64,000 nt of DNA from Raphanus sativus (lineage: Eukaryota > Streptophyta > Magnoliopsida > Brassicales > Brassicaceae): NCBI RefSeq assembly GCF_000801105.2, contig NC_079515.1, positions 1,054,001 to 1,118,000 of the forward strand. Reading direction: 5' to 3'. The translations under genes and the position numbers were made by a program. Positions 31,733-44,315 of this stretch are shown here, piece by piece. The notes beneath the pieces are model-generated. The model searched no databases. It worked only from the letters and a program-made list of their open reading frames with translations, and was not told the origin of the DNA. Every line of letters starts with the position of its first letter. The stretch's first letter is position 1.

Positions 31733-31984
31733 TAAATATTTGTATTTACTTTAGATTTTCCTGTAATTTCTATCTGTGTGTTTATACAATAATTTGACAA
31801 ATTCAGTGCAATGAATATTCAATGTTTTTGCTGAAATTGCTTGGCAAATTATTAATTTTTCTACTCGATAGAAGAAAAAAATGTAACGCTACATGACCTT
31901 GCTAAATAGCAACGAGAGTTGCATTAGTAGCCTCCAAAAATATTTACATACATTGAAAAAGGAAACAACCTTATACAACACTTC

Positions 31985-34155
31985 TCACTTCCTCTCAACA
32001 TCTATTATAGGATTCGACTCTTCATGAGATGGCTTCAGGCTCCACGCTTTCATACGTTCGCTTGTTCTTTTAACCTACAAAAACAAAATATTTCAAGAAT
32101 TTTCATATTCACGTCTCCGTTTCCAAGAAGAACAACAAATGTAATAACTCACTTCTAACTCCCAGTCAGTTCTGTAAATGATATAACACAGTATTGCTGT
32201 TTGGATGGCAATACCAGCCAACATTCCAGACCATAGTCCCTACATATCAGACAATGAAGTGTCACTGGATACTTAAACAATAACAACCCTACATTTTAAT
32301 TAGTACTAAGCAACATTAAGAAAGGAAAACGTTACCTTAACACCGAGATCGAAAACATAAGTAAGGATGAGACCCAGAGGTATACCAACTGCATAGTATG
32401 AAACTAAGTTCACAACTGCCACTATACTCTGCATCCCTGCTCCTACTGCCACACCTGTTTTTTCAACATTTCAAATTTATCTAGTAGTCAATTACTAGAC
32501 ATGCAAACAGAATCAAATCTATGGTTAAGTATATTTATTGTGACCTGAGAGTATAGGTTGAATGCTGTTGAGTAAGATTGACACGGCAAGGATCATCGAT
32601 AGATCATCCACTGCACGCGAGACTTCTTTGCTATTGGTGAACAAATACGATATCTGACCGCTAAATGCTAAAAACAGAACAGAGAATATCACTCCCATGA
32701 TTGTTGATACTGTGAGTATCACTCTGATAGAGAATCTCACTGCAGATGCATCTCCTTTCCCCAACTCATTAGCCACTCGGACGCTACAGTATCATTAGTT
32801 ACATATGCGTATAAGAAACTATTACAGTATTACCTATCATTTAATATAAACTAATGAAGATTATGAGATTATCCATTTTATAAACTTGTGAGCATTACCA
32901 AGCCGCACCCAAGAAGCCTAGGCATATGTTGAGTTCCCAAGTATATATGTATTGGCTGCAATTTTTCAAGATTATTTATCTCAGATAACATATCTTTTGA
33001 ATAAAATTCAGATAAAAAATGGTAGGAAGATTTTGAATTTACCATATTGAGAAAGCAGAGATTGCAGTATTAGCATCTTTTGTATAACCAGCCATTAAGA
33101 CAAGGATGCTCAAGTACCAATACTCTAAGCTGTTGGAAAATAAAAGAAAACAAATGATTAGAAGCATTAACATTTCCATAACATTTGTATTATATAAAAA
33201 ATAATTAAGTTGCTCATATATATATACACACTAAAATCTTAGTAACTACCAGATCATGAGTCCTGAAGAAATGGAGAGCTTGAGCGTAGGAACTAGGTCA
33301 ACAAAAGCCGCAGTGCTAAACCCAGTCCAAGTGAACGGACACCACCCACCAAAAACGTACACAAACTCAGCTAGAACCAAAGTCCACGAGCTCACATTAA
33401 GCCCGAGGAGCGCACCACCAATCCCCATCCCCATGAAACTCACACACCACCACGTGACCAGGATGTCAAGCGCCAAGGACAAGGTCGAGAGAACACCTAC
33501 AATAGCGTTCTTCATTTGCGCTTGAAGGTACATTTGCATAGTCATAGTGAAGATCAAGCTGTAGACATAAGGGATCATCCAAGGATATATCTCATCAATG
33601 GTCCTAGTGATCGCAACATTCTGGCCAAGTAGACGGAGAATGGGACCAGCGAATACGATAAACGGTAGAAACAAAGTGGTCACGGCTATGTCAACAATCC
33701 ATGAACGTTGTAGATATATCCCCATAGTTTGGTACTGTTCTGCACCGTATGCTTGCCCGCATAAAGTCTCCGTTGCACTTGACATACCGCCCTATATATT
33801 AACACCATAAAGACAAAAAAGACTACTTCCATTATCAAAATGTAGATTAAGAACTGAGACTGGTGGCAGTTCTATATACCGTTAAACCGTAGAGAAAGCG
33901 GATGAATGTGCTTTGAAGTAGAGCGTAAGCAGCTAGACCCAACTTAGAGGAGTGGCCGATGAAGGCTTGAGCCACAATGATGCTACCAAAGGAAGTCATG
34001 CGGAATAAAGAGGAAGGTAATGCTATCCTCCACATTTTGCATACTTCGTTCCAAACCTTTGCTCTCAGATAGAGGCTCTCTATACTGTTGCTTTGGCCCT
34101 TAGCGTCTGATCCTACACGAAGTAGCCTCTCCTCCATTTCTCCTTCAGTGCTCAT
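31985..34155 (-). CDS. MATE-family efflux transporter (DTX type)
   Basis: Eight exons on the minus strand give 498 aa: 34155-33880, 33791-33250, 33129-33043, 32955-32899, 32783-32545, 32454-32336, 32239-32153 and 32074-31985. All borders are GT-AG and the total divides by three. Motifs include the N-lobe start (WRIALPSSLFRMTSFG), the MATE signature ETLCGQAYGAEQYQTMGIYL, QRSWI, LLGLNVSSW, SGLMICLEYWYLSILVLMAG, ELNICLGFLGAA, VRVANELGKGDASAVRF and QPILSGVAVGAGMQ, with twelve predicted membrane helices. MATE/DTX proteins export organic compounds using proton or sodium gradients, usually at the plasma membrane or vacuole. Its position fits Arabidopsis At3g03620. It converges with the ELMO gene, leaving about 250 bp between stop codons. 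The substrate cannot be told from sequence. Confidence 0.88.
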
Positions 34156-34842
34156 TTTTTCTTGTTTCCTTCTTTGGATCTTTAATCTGAAATAATCAAT
34201 ACAAAAACAGTTACTTGTTTTAGACAAAAGAAAACAATTACTATAATCATCGAAAATGTTTAATGAATACACCAGAAGTTTGTGGAGTGTAAACTACAAT
34301 CCTAGAGTATAAATTCAATAATATAAAACGAGCTAACAAAGGTTTCTCCAAACTCATCTCTTGCTCTAGGATTCACTGTATACACAGACAAACTTATGCT
34401 GTATGTATCTAACGAATCTATGAAGTGTCGAGCGAGAAATTACTTATTTCAAGAGAGGATACGGAAAAGTCAAGAAAAATATAGAAGCCAGCGAAACAGA
34501 GCTCGGTGAAATGATCAACAAACAAAAAGATCACAGAAAATAATGAAGAAATGAAAAACAAATTAGAGACTGATATTTACCTTTTTCTTTTCTCTTTAGG
34601 AGAATTTGTCAGAATAGAACTGAAACTTCTAGGGATCTACACGTATAGACATGTAGAGATGGAAACGAGTATCCTTGGCTTATGTATCTGTTTACATATA
34701 CTCGGATATGAACAAGAGTAAAAACCGACTTTGTCAACCTGTCGGTGTTTAATAGATATACACAAATTATTAGTTTTCTTCTTCTAAATATGAACATATG
34801 CATCGTTCTTAGTTATTATAACGCAGTTGACATAAAAAGAAA
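34156..34842. other. MATE upstream region
   Basis: Holds the MATE 5' leader and promoter, with a possible leader intron (donor-like and acceptor-like signals near 34190 and 34580). No coding signal is visible. Confidence 0.4.
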
Positions 34843-34900
34843 CTAGATTTTGACCCGCACGCCCGTGCGGGTGTATATTTTTACAAAATATGTTGTTTTT
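34843..34900 (-). mobile_element. Helitron 3' end, reverse orientation
   Basis: ACTAGATTTTGACCCGCACG followed by CCCGTGCGGGTG is the reverse complement of a Helitron 3' terminus (hairpin plus CTAGT). The element extends to the right, but I could not identify its 5' end. Degenerate CCGAACCCGAA-type sequence follows at 34920-35560, like the arrays inside the Helitron at 11572-12477. Confidence 0.65.
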
Positions 34901-37900
34901 CATGTCAATATTAGAGTTTGGCAAAAAATCCGAATCTAAAAAACTGAAATGATCCCGATCCAAAAAGAAGTATAAAACCCGAACCGAAATTGATTAAATA
35001 TCAAAATTTTGGTATTTAGAGAACTGAAACCGATTCCGATCCGAACCGAAGTATTTCAGATACCTGAATGTATTTGAAATAGATTTATATACTTGTATAT
35101 ATTATTTTTAGACTTAATGTATATAAAAACATCTAGAATATATATGGTACTTATAAGTTGGTTTAAATAATTGAAAATATATATGAATAGTCAAATGTAA
35201 AAATCTAAAATAGTTAAAGTATACTCAAATCACCAAAAATACTTAACATAATTATTGATTCTCTATCCAAATATTTAAATCAAAACAATTTATATGTTAA
35301 GTTCAGGTATTCTAATATATGTTATTCAAATTTATGTGTAATATATTATTTTTTTATATATTTTGAGAAACTTAAAGTATATAATGAATTTAAATGAGTT
35401 ATCCGAACATGAACAAACCCACAAAGACCCGAATTTAAATCCAAACATAAATTTATAAATATCCGAATGAAATTGAAATTTTTGACCCCGAAAACCCAAA
35501 AAATCCAAACAGACCTAAAACGAACTCGAATGGGTACCCGAATTCCCACCCCTAATTCACAATCTATTTTTTTCCTTTAAAAACACATCAAACATATAAT
35601 TAATAGTATTTTATACGTACTATCATATAAATAATCACATATATTATATTTTCAATAATCACATATATTGAAAACATTTTTATAATGATTATTGGAAAAT
35701 ATTTTAGTACAAATAACTTTTTGAATATATGTATATTTTAAATCAATTTTTGATATAAATCAACTTTAAATAATTATTGTGATTTGAAATATGTATATAA
35801 AGTTTAAATTTTGTTTTATGATTATTTTAGATAAATGATATTTTTTGATAATTAGATTAGCTCTTTTTCGTATATTTTAAATTTGACACAAATATATAGT
35901 TTCTCATAATATAATAGATTTCTAAATTTTCTTAATAACATAACTATAAATGCAATGGAATCAGCCAATCAGGTCATTAGTAGCCAACAATTTAATCAAT
36001 GATTTATTTATGCTCCATATTTTAGTTATTGTCAGAGATTGTGCATATCTACTGAGATTTTGTTTTGAAATTTAAGGTAACTAATATTTAAAAAAATATT
36101 TCATTAATTATATTTTATTTCCAATTTTATTAAAAGAATAGTTAATATTAATGGCACAAGTTGGTAAATATAAAGAAGAATTAAAGGTGAATTTTTATTT
36201 GTATTTCATTTTTAATAAAATATAGATTGTCTTTTCCCAAAAAAAAATACTTAACGTTGTACTCGCGAACTGGTTTTGTAGGTTTCATCTCCTTAAGAAA
36301 AACAAAACTTTGGTTGGTGCCATACTACCTTATTGTTTTTTTGTCTGTTCTGTAAGTAGAAGAAATGTAAATATATAAGGCTGTGACTCGTGCGTATCAA
36401 TATGGAACATTATTATTTTTGTATTTAATAGTTAGATTTTGTGGAGTGTATCATGCAAGAGATCTAGATTGTAAGCATATATATGTAAATTAGTTGATAC
36501 AGCTTAGAATATTCCCTTTCTTGTTTATAACCGAGTGATAACAACAATGCATAACGTAAGGAAAGTAATGTTCAACGAATTAATGATGTAGCGAAATTAT
36601 AATTTAGATAGGCAATGAATATAAAACGGCTGTTTAATGACAATGGCATTAGAATGTAATTTTTGTGCAACTGTAAGGGCTAATTTCTTTTTGTACTTCA
36701 GCCTTAATAGTTTAGATAGTTATTATTAACGCAACGCCAATCCTTCTTAATCCTCTAAGAAAGTTCCATTCAATATGAAATTAACATCCTACATATGCAT
36801 AGTCATTAGTTATTTATCACATAATACCAAAACTAATAACCCTCTAAAAGGATTTTCACATTAATCTGAAAATGCCATACTATCTTTTTGGAAATTAGAT
36901 AATTATTAACCTGTTTTAAAATTAAATTAGACTGGTTAAAATCAAATCATTCTTTCTTATTTTAACAGGGAGAAATATAAAAAAATATTAGACCATCTTC
37001 AATCGTTTACTCTATTTTTATTTAAAATATAACCGAAATGATTTATACTATAATAATACTATATTAAAAAAATGATGAACAATAAATAGAAAATATATTC
37101 TATTTATGTAGTAACTTATTCTCTATCCTACGAGTAAAAGTAAAATATTATTAAAATATATTTATTCTAAATTCTATTTTAAAATTAAACAATAGAGTAT
37201 TATTTGAGGTGCTCTTGTAACCAGCTTCCCCTTTGTCATAGAGTACAATCATATTAAGTTGTTCGTGCTGGATGCAAACGAGGCCATTCGATCATTGGGT
37301 ATTACTTATTGCAGGCACCGTTCGATCGCTAGATATTATATTCTTCTGCTGTTATTAAGTACTACTTCTTACGTTTCAGAATAATTCATGTTTTAAAACA
37401 AAAATTATTTCTAAAAAATTCATACTTTACATTTTCAATTATGTAATAGTAGTAAAATGTAAATTTTAAAAATATTAATTATGTTTACTAATTTTGATTG
37501 GTTAAAAATATAGAAAATAGTTAAACGAATAAAATAATGTACTTATGTCAAAAAAATTCTTATTTTCTTAAGAATTGTAACATTTTTTTCAAGCAGGGGG
37601 AGTAATAATTTTTGTTTTATGCTAAAACATCTAATTATATAACATTTAGATAAGTGAAACGGTTAATATAATACACCAAGTGAGTGAAGCAGTTGAGTTG
37701 AAGTGGTGAATAATTTACCATGTAGATCGGATACTACCAATAATGTTCTATTAAGTCACTAGCAAACAAATATTCGTTTATTATGTTATTCGTTCAAAAT
37801 ATTTGCATCTCTACGTTTCTATTTACTTAATGAACAAGTACAGATTTGCACGTTGTTTTCTACGATCTCAACCTAAACGGATAAATGGTGGGACCTAGGG

Positions 37901-38067
37901 AGACTCCACGTTATTCAAGTATGGAGACAGACGCATGCACAACCCATGCAGTGATCTTCCATGTGTTATCTCTTGTCCCTTTGAAAATGCACTCGTGTCT
38001 CGCTCCTTCTTGAATAAACCAAAATAAATATATTTCCGTAATATTTTCTGATTATGAGAGTGTTAAA
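34901..38067. other. AT-rich spacer with degenerate repeats
   Basis: Apart from the CCGAA-type degenerate repeats up to about 35560, I see only AT-rich DNA. In Arabidopsis, the cysteine synthase gene CS26 (At3g03630, from memory) lies between the MATE and beta-glucosidase genes; no trace of it is visible here. Confidence 0.45.
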
Positions 38068-38823
38068 TCTATACTATTATTTATGAAGTAATTTTGTTGA
38101 TTTGTTACATTTTTCTTGATTTTAACTAATTTTGCTTATTTGTCAAGTTTTTATTAGGTTTTAGCTAAATTATTGATTTATTATTTGTTTTTATCTAAGT
38201 TACTAATTTATTAATTTAAAAAACACCCTTAATGAATCTATATATATTAAAAACGAATTTTATTTTAATAATATTAATTTTATATGTTATATTAAAATTT
38301 AGTTAGTTTTATTATCATATTTTATTAGGTTTTAAACTTTAACTAGGTTATTTATTTATTATTATTATTAGTTTGAATCGCTAATTTATTAATTTAAACA
38401 ATACCCTTAATAAATTTATATATAATTAAAAATAAATTTAATACGATAATTGATTTTAAAATAATATAATAACTTATCAAAAATTTTAAAATACCATAAT
38501 TCTTATATATATTGTGTTGCTACTTGAAATAATATTTTTATTATAAAATTCAAAAATGAAGATTAAAAATTTTATAATTAAATATTAGTCAAGAAAAAAT
38601 ATTTATATAAAAATATTTTCTAAACTAATTCTAAGATATGAGTGTTTTAAAAAGTCTAACACAATAATAAGTATATATTTCGATAAAAAAATATTTGAGA
38701 TGTAAAAATACTTTGATGTTTAATTTAACTATTTGAAAACTGATTTTAGACTAACAAAACATAAACTAATAAGTATTGATAAGAAGATTATGTCCGGCCC
38801 CCATGTGCGGGCAAAACACCTGG
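38068..38823 (+). mobile_element. Helitron-like element ending in CTGG
   Basis: It starts TCTATACTATTATTTATGAAG after an A. It ends with a GC-rich hairpin-like CCCCATGTGCGGGC, then AAAACACCTGG followed by T, which fits the CTRR Helitron end. It is 756 bp, AT-rich and non-coding. An internal repeat (TTATTAGGTTTTAGCTAAATT and variants) is present at about 38150-38400. Confidence 0.65.
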
Positions 38824-38844
38824 TTAGTATTATTTTTAGCCGTA

Positions 38845-39032
38845 GAGTTGGGCTGCATGCCTGCATTGAACTTTTGTTTATTTAGTTTGTCGGCCTTATG
38901 CATGCGAATCTATGTTTTATTCTTTTTATTTGGACAAAGAGTTGGGCTGCATGCCTGCATTGAACTTTTGTTTATTTAGTTTGTCGGCCTTATGCATGCG
39001 AATCCATGTTTTATTCTTTTTATTTGGACAAC
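38845..39032. repeat. 94-bp tandem repeat, two copies
   Basis: GAGTTGGGCTGCATGCCTGC through TTTTTATTTGGACAA is repeated with a 94-bp period (38845-38938, 38939-39032), differing at one or two bases. The start of a third copy (CCATGTTTTATTCT) follows at about 39034. It encodes nothing recognisable. Confidence 0.9.
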
Positions 39033-39140
39033 CCATGTTTTATTCTAGTTGAGATAAATGGACGTGAGAACCCAGTGAAACAAAGAGTGCAAAATGGACC
39101 ACAAGCCCACAAGTCCTCACCCAATTTCACTGTTTGTTTC

Positions 39141-39546
39141 GTAAGGTAGTATAGCTCATCTCAAGGCATTATATGGAGCAGTCTGGTGAGTCTTTTTCTC
39201 ACAGTTTCCAAAAAGACTTTGTTTCTACTTCTTCTACATATCTTGTTGATGGGCTTGGTGACAAAAAGATTGCTTGTATGTTGTTTTTGTAGCGATGACA
39301 AGGTTAATGCTAAATGTTACTTTGTGTGGTCGCTTATGGATGGACTAGAGTGGGAAGATGGATACAAGACGAGGTCTGGACTCTACTATGTAGATTATGC
39401 ACACAATCTGGAGAGGCACTTGAAACAATCTGCCAAGTGAATTTAGCAAAAAAAAAAAAGAAACAATCTGCCAAGTGGCTCCCCAAGCTCATTGAGAAAG
39501 TCTCGATTCAGCCTAAGGTAGATTTAGAATCAATGAATGAGTTATA
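39141..39546 (+). pseudogene. GH1 beta-glucosidase remnant (BGLU25-like last exons)
   Basis: Two pieces of a glycoside hydrolase family 1 gene survive. About 39147-39184 encodes an [14 protein letters not shown] stretch ending at a GT donor. 39293-39546 encodes [48 protein letters not shown] and a tail ending in SMNEL. FVWSLMDxxEW is the GH1 C-terminal signature, and the NEL end suggests an ER-retention-like tail. The catalytic core is missing, so the gene is dead. A 20-bp insertion flanked by an 18-bp duplication adds a stop codon. In Arabidopsis, GLUC/BGLU25 (At3g03640) lies in this interval, so this is probably its relic. Confidence 0.7.
39440..39459 (+). mobile_element. Minute retroposed insertion with poly-A
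   Basis: AATTTAGC plus a run of 12 A lies between two perfect copies of GAAACAATCTGCCAAGTG (39422-39439 and 39460-39477). An 18-bp duplication with a poly-A tail is the mark of LINE-driven target-primed reverse transcription, here a nearly empty insert. It breaks the beta-glucosidase frame with an in-frame TGA. Confidence 0.7.
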
Positions 39547-39762
39547 AATGATGAGCAAGAAAATAAAACACCCTTTCCACGGCTCTCATGTAATAGTTAA
39601 GTAACTTACGGCACAAGTTAGATCTAAACAAGAAAAAGTTGCTGAAACTGATGTGAGCAAACATGAGAAGATTTTTTAGACTGAGAAAGAGTGTACCACT
39701 GGTGCTAGGTTAACACACTCCACAATGGTTGAACTGAAACTATATTTCATTATACTTCTACA

Positions 39763-41399
39763 CTAAATCAAAAAAGGCCTTGTAAACCTCTGAAACCTAT
39801 GAACCTTCATCTTCACCAAAGGAGCTTTCCTCGCCACAGCTTTCCAAATCATCTGAACTCCATAGTCTCCATCATCATCCTTCCCCGGAAAACGAAAATC
39901 AAAGTACCTCTCAACCTCCTTTAACCGCCGCCACATCTTGTTCCACTCTTCTCTCCCAATACTCCTCACAAGACCCAACAGAAACCCTTTCTTCAAAGCA
40001 TCTGATGCTCGGACGAAGATGCAGAACTCGTTGTAGTTTAGAACATCCTCGTAAGGCAACTCAATGTCATCGCTGATGATCACGGGAATACAATGGCTAG
40101 CTATAGCGTCAAAGAGACGGTTCGAAGAGGGAGTATCTCCAGCGATGTTGAGACAGAACTTAGACGATCTCATTCCTTCTCCCGCTTTGCTTATGCCGTG
40201 GTTTTGCACACTTCCGAAGGAGAAGTGAACGTCTTTTTCTTCTTTCAGAAGGTAATATAGCTCTTGTCTCACAAATCCACCCTAACAAGATTAGGGTTAG
40301 TCTAGGTTTTACAATATTACTTGTGCAGCAAGCAAACACTCACAGCTTTACGGTAGATGGCTCCTTGGAAGTATAGCAAGACGGGACGTGAATCAAAGCC
40401 TGATGTGTCGTTAGCGTACGATGGTACAAGGTGTTTGTACGGAGCCACAATGTCTTTATCAACATTAGCTACACGTGGCGAGTATCTACCGAAGTCAGCG
40501 ACCACAAACATAGCTGGATATAGCTTATGCCTCGCCGTGGACATGCTGTTAGGATGGTGCGCCATTATCACATGATCTTTCCCTCCTGAGTGCTTCCACT
40601 CCTCCTGTGCCGTCACGAACTTCACCACCTTGTCCTGTCGGAACAAAGACATCAGGTTTTTGAACAAAAAATGGACAAAAAGGTTTTGTTTAGTAGTAAC
40701 CTGTAGTTCTCTGTCTCGGCTCTGCTTCTGCTTTTGGTTAACTTTAGAGAATCTGTTGTAGCTCAATGAGGAGAAGAATGGCACGAAGACTACATCAGCT
40801 TCTGTATAGTTCTTGACGCGTATCGCGGCACGAGAGATTCTAGTATCTTCAGGAAGCTCGGAGAATAGAAGATCTAGTGTTAGCCAATACTCAACACTGT
40901 GCTGCAAGTTAAGCCCACCTGGATGGTGAGGAACATTGACTCTGATGTCAGGCCATACGACGCCGTTTCTCTCAGGCTTCCAACCTAATAACCCGAAGTG
41001 AAACTCTGGACTCATATCATACATGTAGACTTTCAACGGCCTCGGAGGAGGAGGAGAGACCTTCTGGATGCATTGGAGGGTTTCTTTGACCTCCTCTGTT
41101 TTTCCCTCTCCTCTGTTTTTAGGGTGTGGAGATTCAGCGTTTCCTTGGGGAGACTTCTCTGAGCTCCTGATGATTATGACAGGGGAATCACTAGGTCCTG
41201 AGACTGACTTGTGATCAAGAACTCGGTTAGGGTTTGTGGAAGAGAGGATCAAGAACCAGGAGAGGACGGAGAGGATCGATATTAACAAGAAGATCATTGA
41301 TATTCTGGTGATGAACATCCTCCCGTGATACCGTGTGTTTGATCTCTCAAACATCTCTGGTAAACTAAAACAAGAGACTGGAGATACAGACTTTTTCAT
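39763..41399 (-). CDS. EDA5: Exostosin-family (GT47) glycosyltransferase, EDA5-like
   Basis: Three exons, 41399-40701, 40634-40344 and 40281-39763, give 502 aa. It is a type II membrane protein: a short basic cytosolic tail, one hydrophobic anchor (ISMIFLLISILSVLSWFLIL), a Pro/Lys-rich stem, then the GT47 domain. That domain starts PPPRPLKVYMYDMSPEFHFG, includes HPGGLNLQHSVEYWLTLDLL, ADVVFVPFFSSLSYNRFSK, HHPNSMSTARHKLYPAMFVV, KDIVAPYKHLVPSY and RPVLLYFQGAIYRKAGGFVR. It continues with MRSSKFCLNIAGDTPSSNRL and the nucleotide-sugar site FDAIASHCIPVIISDDIELP. Such enzymes work in the Golgi on cell-wall polysaccharides. The gene lies next to a WOX11-type gene as in Arabidopsis (At3g03650, EDA5, embryo sac development arrest). 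I start at the ATG 41399, not at the upstream in-frame TTG. Confidence 0.87.
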
Positions 41400-43627
41400 A
41401 GAAACTAACAAGGAGAAGAATCATATATCAAGAATCTGAAAAAAAAAAAAGTAAGATAGAACAGATTCGTAGAAAAGGAAGAAAGATTGTGTACATCCAA
41501 AACCCAGGAGAGAAAATCTCTGTAAAGAAGTGATGAGAAGTTTTTTTTTTTTTTGAGGTAGATGAGAAACGATGATAACGCCGAAGAGACAGTATACAAC
41601 ACGCTCTTTGTTCTCTCTCTCTCTCTTTCGCTCGCTTGTGTAGGAAGAAACTGAGTCGTCGACCTTGATCTTTAGACGCGGGGCAATTAAAACCATATTA
41701 CAATTTAATTACCACCAATAGAAAATCATGTAACTTTCATAGAAATCTAATCCAATGAAGATATGAACTCCATTAAAATTTGATGTTATTCACACAAAAA
41801 AAAAATCCTTCTAATAGACCCTTAAAAAATCCTTATATTCAAAAGATTTTTTAATCATAGTATATGGGACTAATCATTTTTAAAGAAACAAATCTTCAAA
41901 AAATAGTATAAATTCTACAGTTAATGGTAGTCAGAGTTATAGTAAATGGTCAAATGTTATGAGTGATTCAATTTGACTGAAGATAAAAAACGTAATGATC
42001 ATAGATGGATTTTTTTTCACCAAAGTATATACTCACAAATTTCAACCTTTGTTTAAGTAAATTCTGAATATGAAATAAAAACAGTATTAAAATATATCTC
42101 CTTTGGTATTCAACTATTCATTTAAACGTAGCGTTGATGGCCACTTATGAGTAATTAATCTCTAAATTGATATTTGACTCAAAATACATACTTATATATC
42201 TGATTAAGCGTACACTAAATTAAATGTGAAAATCTTACCGTCGGTTGGTCTGTCAAGGTTTACGTGGGATGAATGAAACCTGACAGCTCTTTCTGAATTT
42301 GATTTTTAACTACGTTGCGTGTGGCCTAATCAAATCGATATTAATTTCCAAACTTTAACTACTAAAAATATCAAAATTAGCACGCAGTTTTTGAGATCCG
42401 AAGACTTGGGAATCGTGGAAATTCTTCAACAAATACCTAAATATAAAATATTAAACCGAACCTTGAATTGACAAAATCTAAACGACGATCTAATTTTGAA
42501 TCAGATAAAATAATGATTAGATGACTGGCTACGTTCATCCAAAACGAAGAACAAGCCAACATATACCGAAGCCTACAATAATTGGGCTACATTATTCTGG
42601 CCCAACATCAAAAGCCCAGATACGATATCTGACATTACAAAATTAACTTGGGCTACGCGTTACGTCTGGTTGCCACTGGGGTTGATTTAGGTTTCATGTT
42701 TGTAAGCTTAGCATGAGTTCGTTTACGCAACTAGTAAACCTGTAGCTGAGTCGAATATACCAGATTTTGAAAGAAGCAGAGAAACCTCAAAGATTACACC
42801 GGTGAGATGCATATAAAACTTTAGGTTTGTGCAAGATTAATAAGATGCACCTATTATAAATGGTTTGGGGGAGTTGTGAGTTCAGGGAAGTCGATGAGGT
42901 CATGAGGTAGACATAATGGTCACCGGTGAAGGCGATGATAGGCATAGGATATGTGGGAACTGGGAAGCTTCGAATGCAAAAGGTAGTGTTTCCTGAATAG
43001 TATAATATAGTAGTAGCAAAAAAGAAAAAAGGGTCGGTAAAAGTAAGGTTAATTAATAATCCACATGGTAGCCAATAGGAAACTGTGAGTGAGTGAGTTT
43101 GAATAGATCCATAAGGTAAGTCTCAAATACATATGCTTTTGAGTTCAAAATTCAAGAATTAACCAAACATGCGTCTTCTACTCACTGGCTACAGTGGTCG
43201 GTCTTGTCGCCTAGTGGCTTTATTTTATTTTTGCATTGTTCGACTGTTAACATATACTGTATAAATAATCGTATTCTCTCGTTATACGGAATACTTTTAT
43301 AAGGTTCAAGACAATTTTTATTCAGTTTTCTAGCTTTGTTTATGTTTGATATCTCTTCTAACCAAATTAATTCTAACCACCCAATTGTATATTTTTGTTA
43401 CCGATTAAAATGTGTTTATATAAATAGTAGTATTTTAAAAAAAAAAAACTGATCTGATAATTAAAAATGTAAAATAATAAAATTGGACTAAATATAGTTT
43501 ATAAAACAGAAAGTTAATATGACTTCTTTGTGAAATAGCCAAGAGAAAAAAAAAGAAAATGGTTTTGTAGAGAGAGGAGAGAGGGAGATAGGACGAGAAA
43601 AGACATGAGAAAGTGTTATTTTGGTTA
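41400..43627. other. EDA5 upstream region and AT-rich spacer
   Basis: The first 250 bp are the EDA5 leader and promoter, with a CT-rich tract at about 41610-41635. The remainder up to the hAT element is AT-rich with no coding signal or recognisable element ends. Confidence 0.45.
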
Positions 43628-43635
43628 GTGAATGA

Positions 43636-44307
43636 TAGGCCTGGGCATCCGGGTCTTCGGGTCGGATTCGGGTCGGATTTTGTCGGGTCCGGGTCTTTCG
43701 GGTCCTCGGAATTTAGACCCATATGGGTATTTATAATTTTCGGGTCGGTTACGGGTCGGGTCTTGTCGGGTCCGGGTCGGTTCGGGTCTAGAATTTCAGT
43801 ACCCGTAAAACACCTATAATATTCGGGTATTGTTCGGATCCGAGTCGGTTCGGGTATATAAAACCCCAAAAAACTCGAAATACCCAAACTGGACCCGAAA
43901 ACTCGAAAAGTACCCGAAAAACCGTAAAAGTACCTGAATATTTACCTAAAATCAGACCTGAAAACTCAAAAAATATCTGAATACCCAAATTATATTTTCT
44001 GAAAATCCAAAATTACACTCAAAATTTGAAATTATACCCGAAAATACGAACCTAAAACTTAAAAAAAGATTAGAAATACCAAAAATATACTCAGTCACCC
44101 AAATATACCTAATATATAAAATAAATCTTGGGTATTTCGGGTACCCGATCGGGTCTCGGTTCGGGTCCGGGTCTTACCCGAGACCCGCGGATCCAAAATA
44201 AAAAGATCCATATGAGTACTTATAATTTTTCGGGTCGGTTCCGGATCGGGTATTTTCGGGTCGGTTCCGGGTCGGATCCTCGGGTCCGGGTAAAATGCCC
44301 AGGCCTA
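43636..44307. mobile_element. hAT-type non-autonomous element with GGGTCGG array
   Basis: Inverted ends TAGGCCTGGGCATCCGGGT and, on the other strand, TAGGCCTGGGCATTTTACCC are flanked by a perfect 8-bp target duplication GTGAATGA (43628-43635, 44308-44315). The interior is an inverted pair of GGGTCGGTT/ACCCGAAAA arrays, so the two halves are complementary over long stretches. It has no transposase. Long open frames on either strand are artefacts of the array. Confidence 0.92.
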
Positions 44308-44315
44308 GTGAATGA

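Noticed and set aside
37260..37350. Possible microRNA hairpin from two similar segments (TTCGATCATTGGGTATTA / TTCGATCGCTAGATATTA)
   Set aside because: The segments are direct, not inverted, repeats, so they do not form a hairpin.
41400..41411. EDA5 start at the TTG at 41411
   Set aside because: A nuclear plant gene should start at ATG; the in-frame ATG at 41399 precedes the conserved N terminus.
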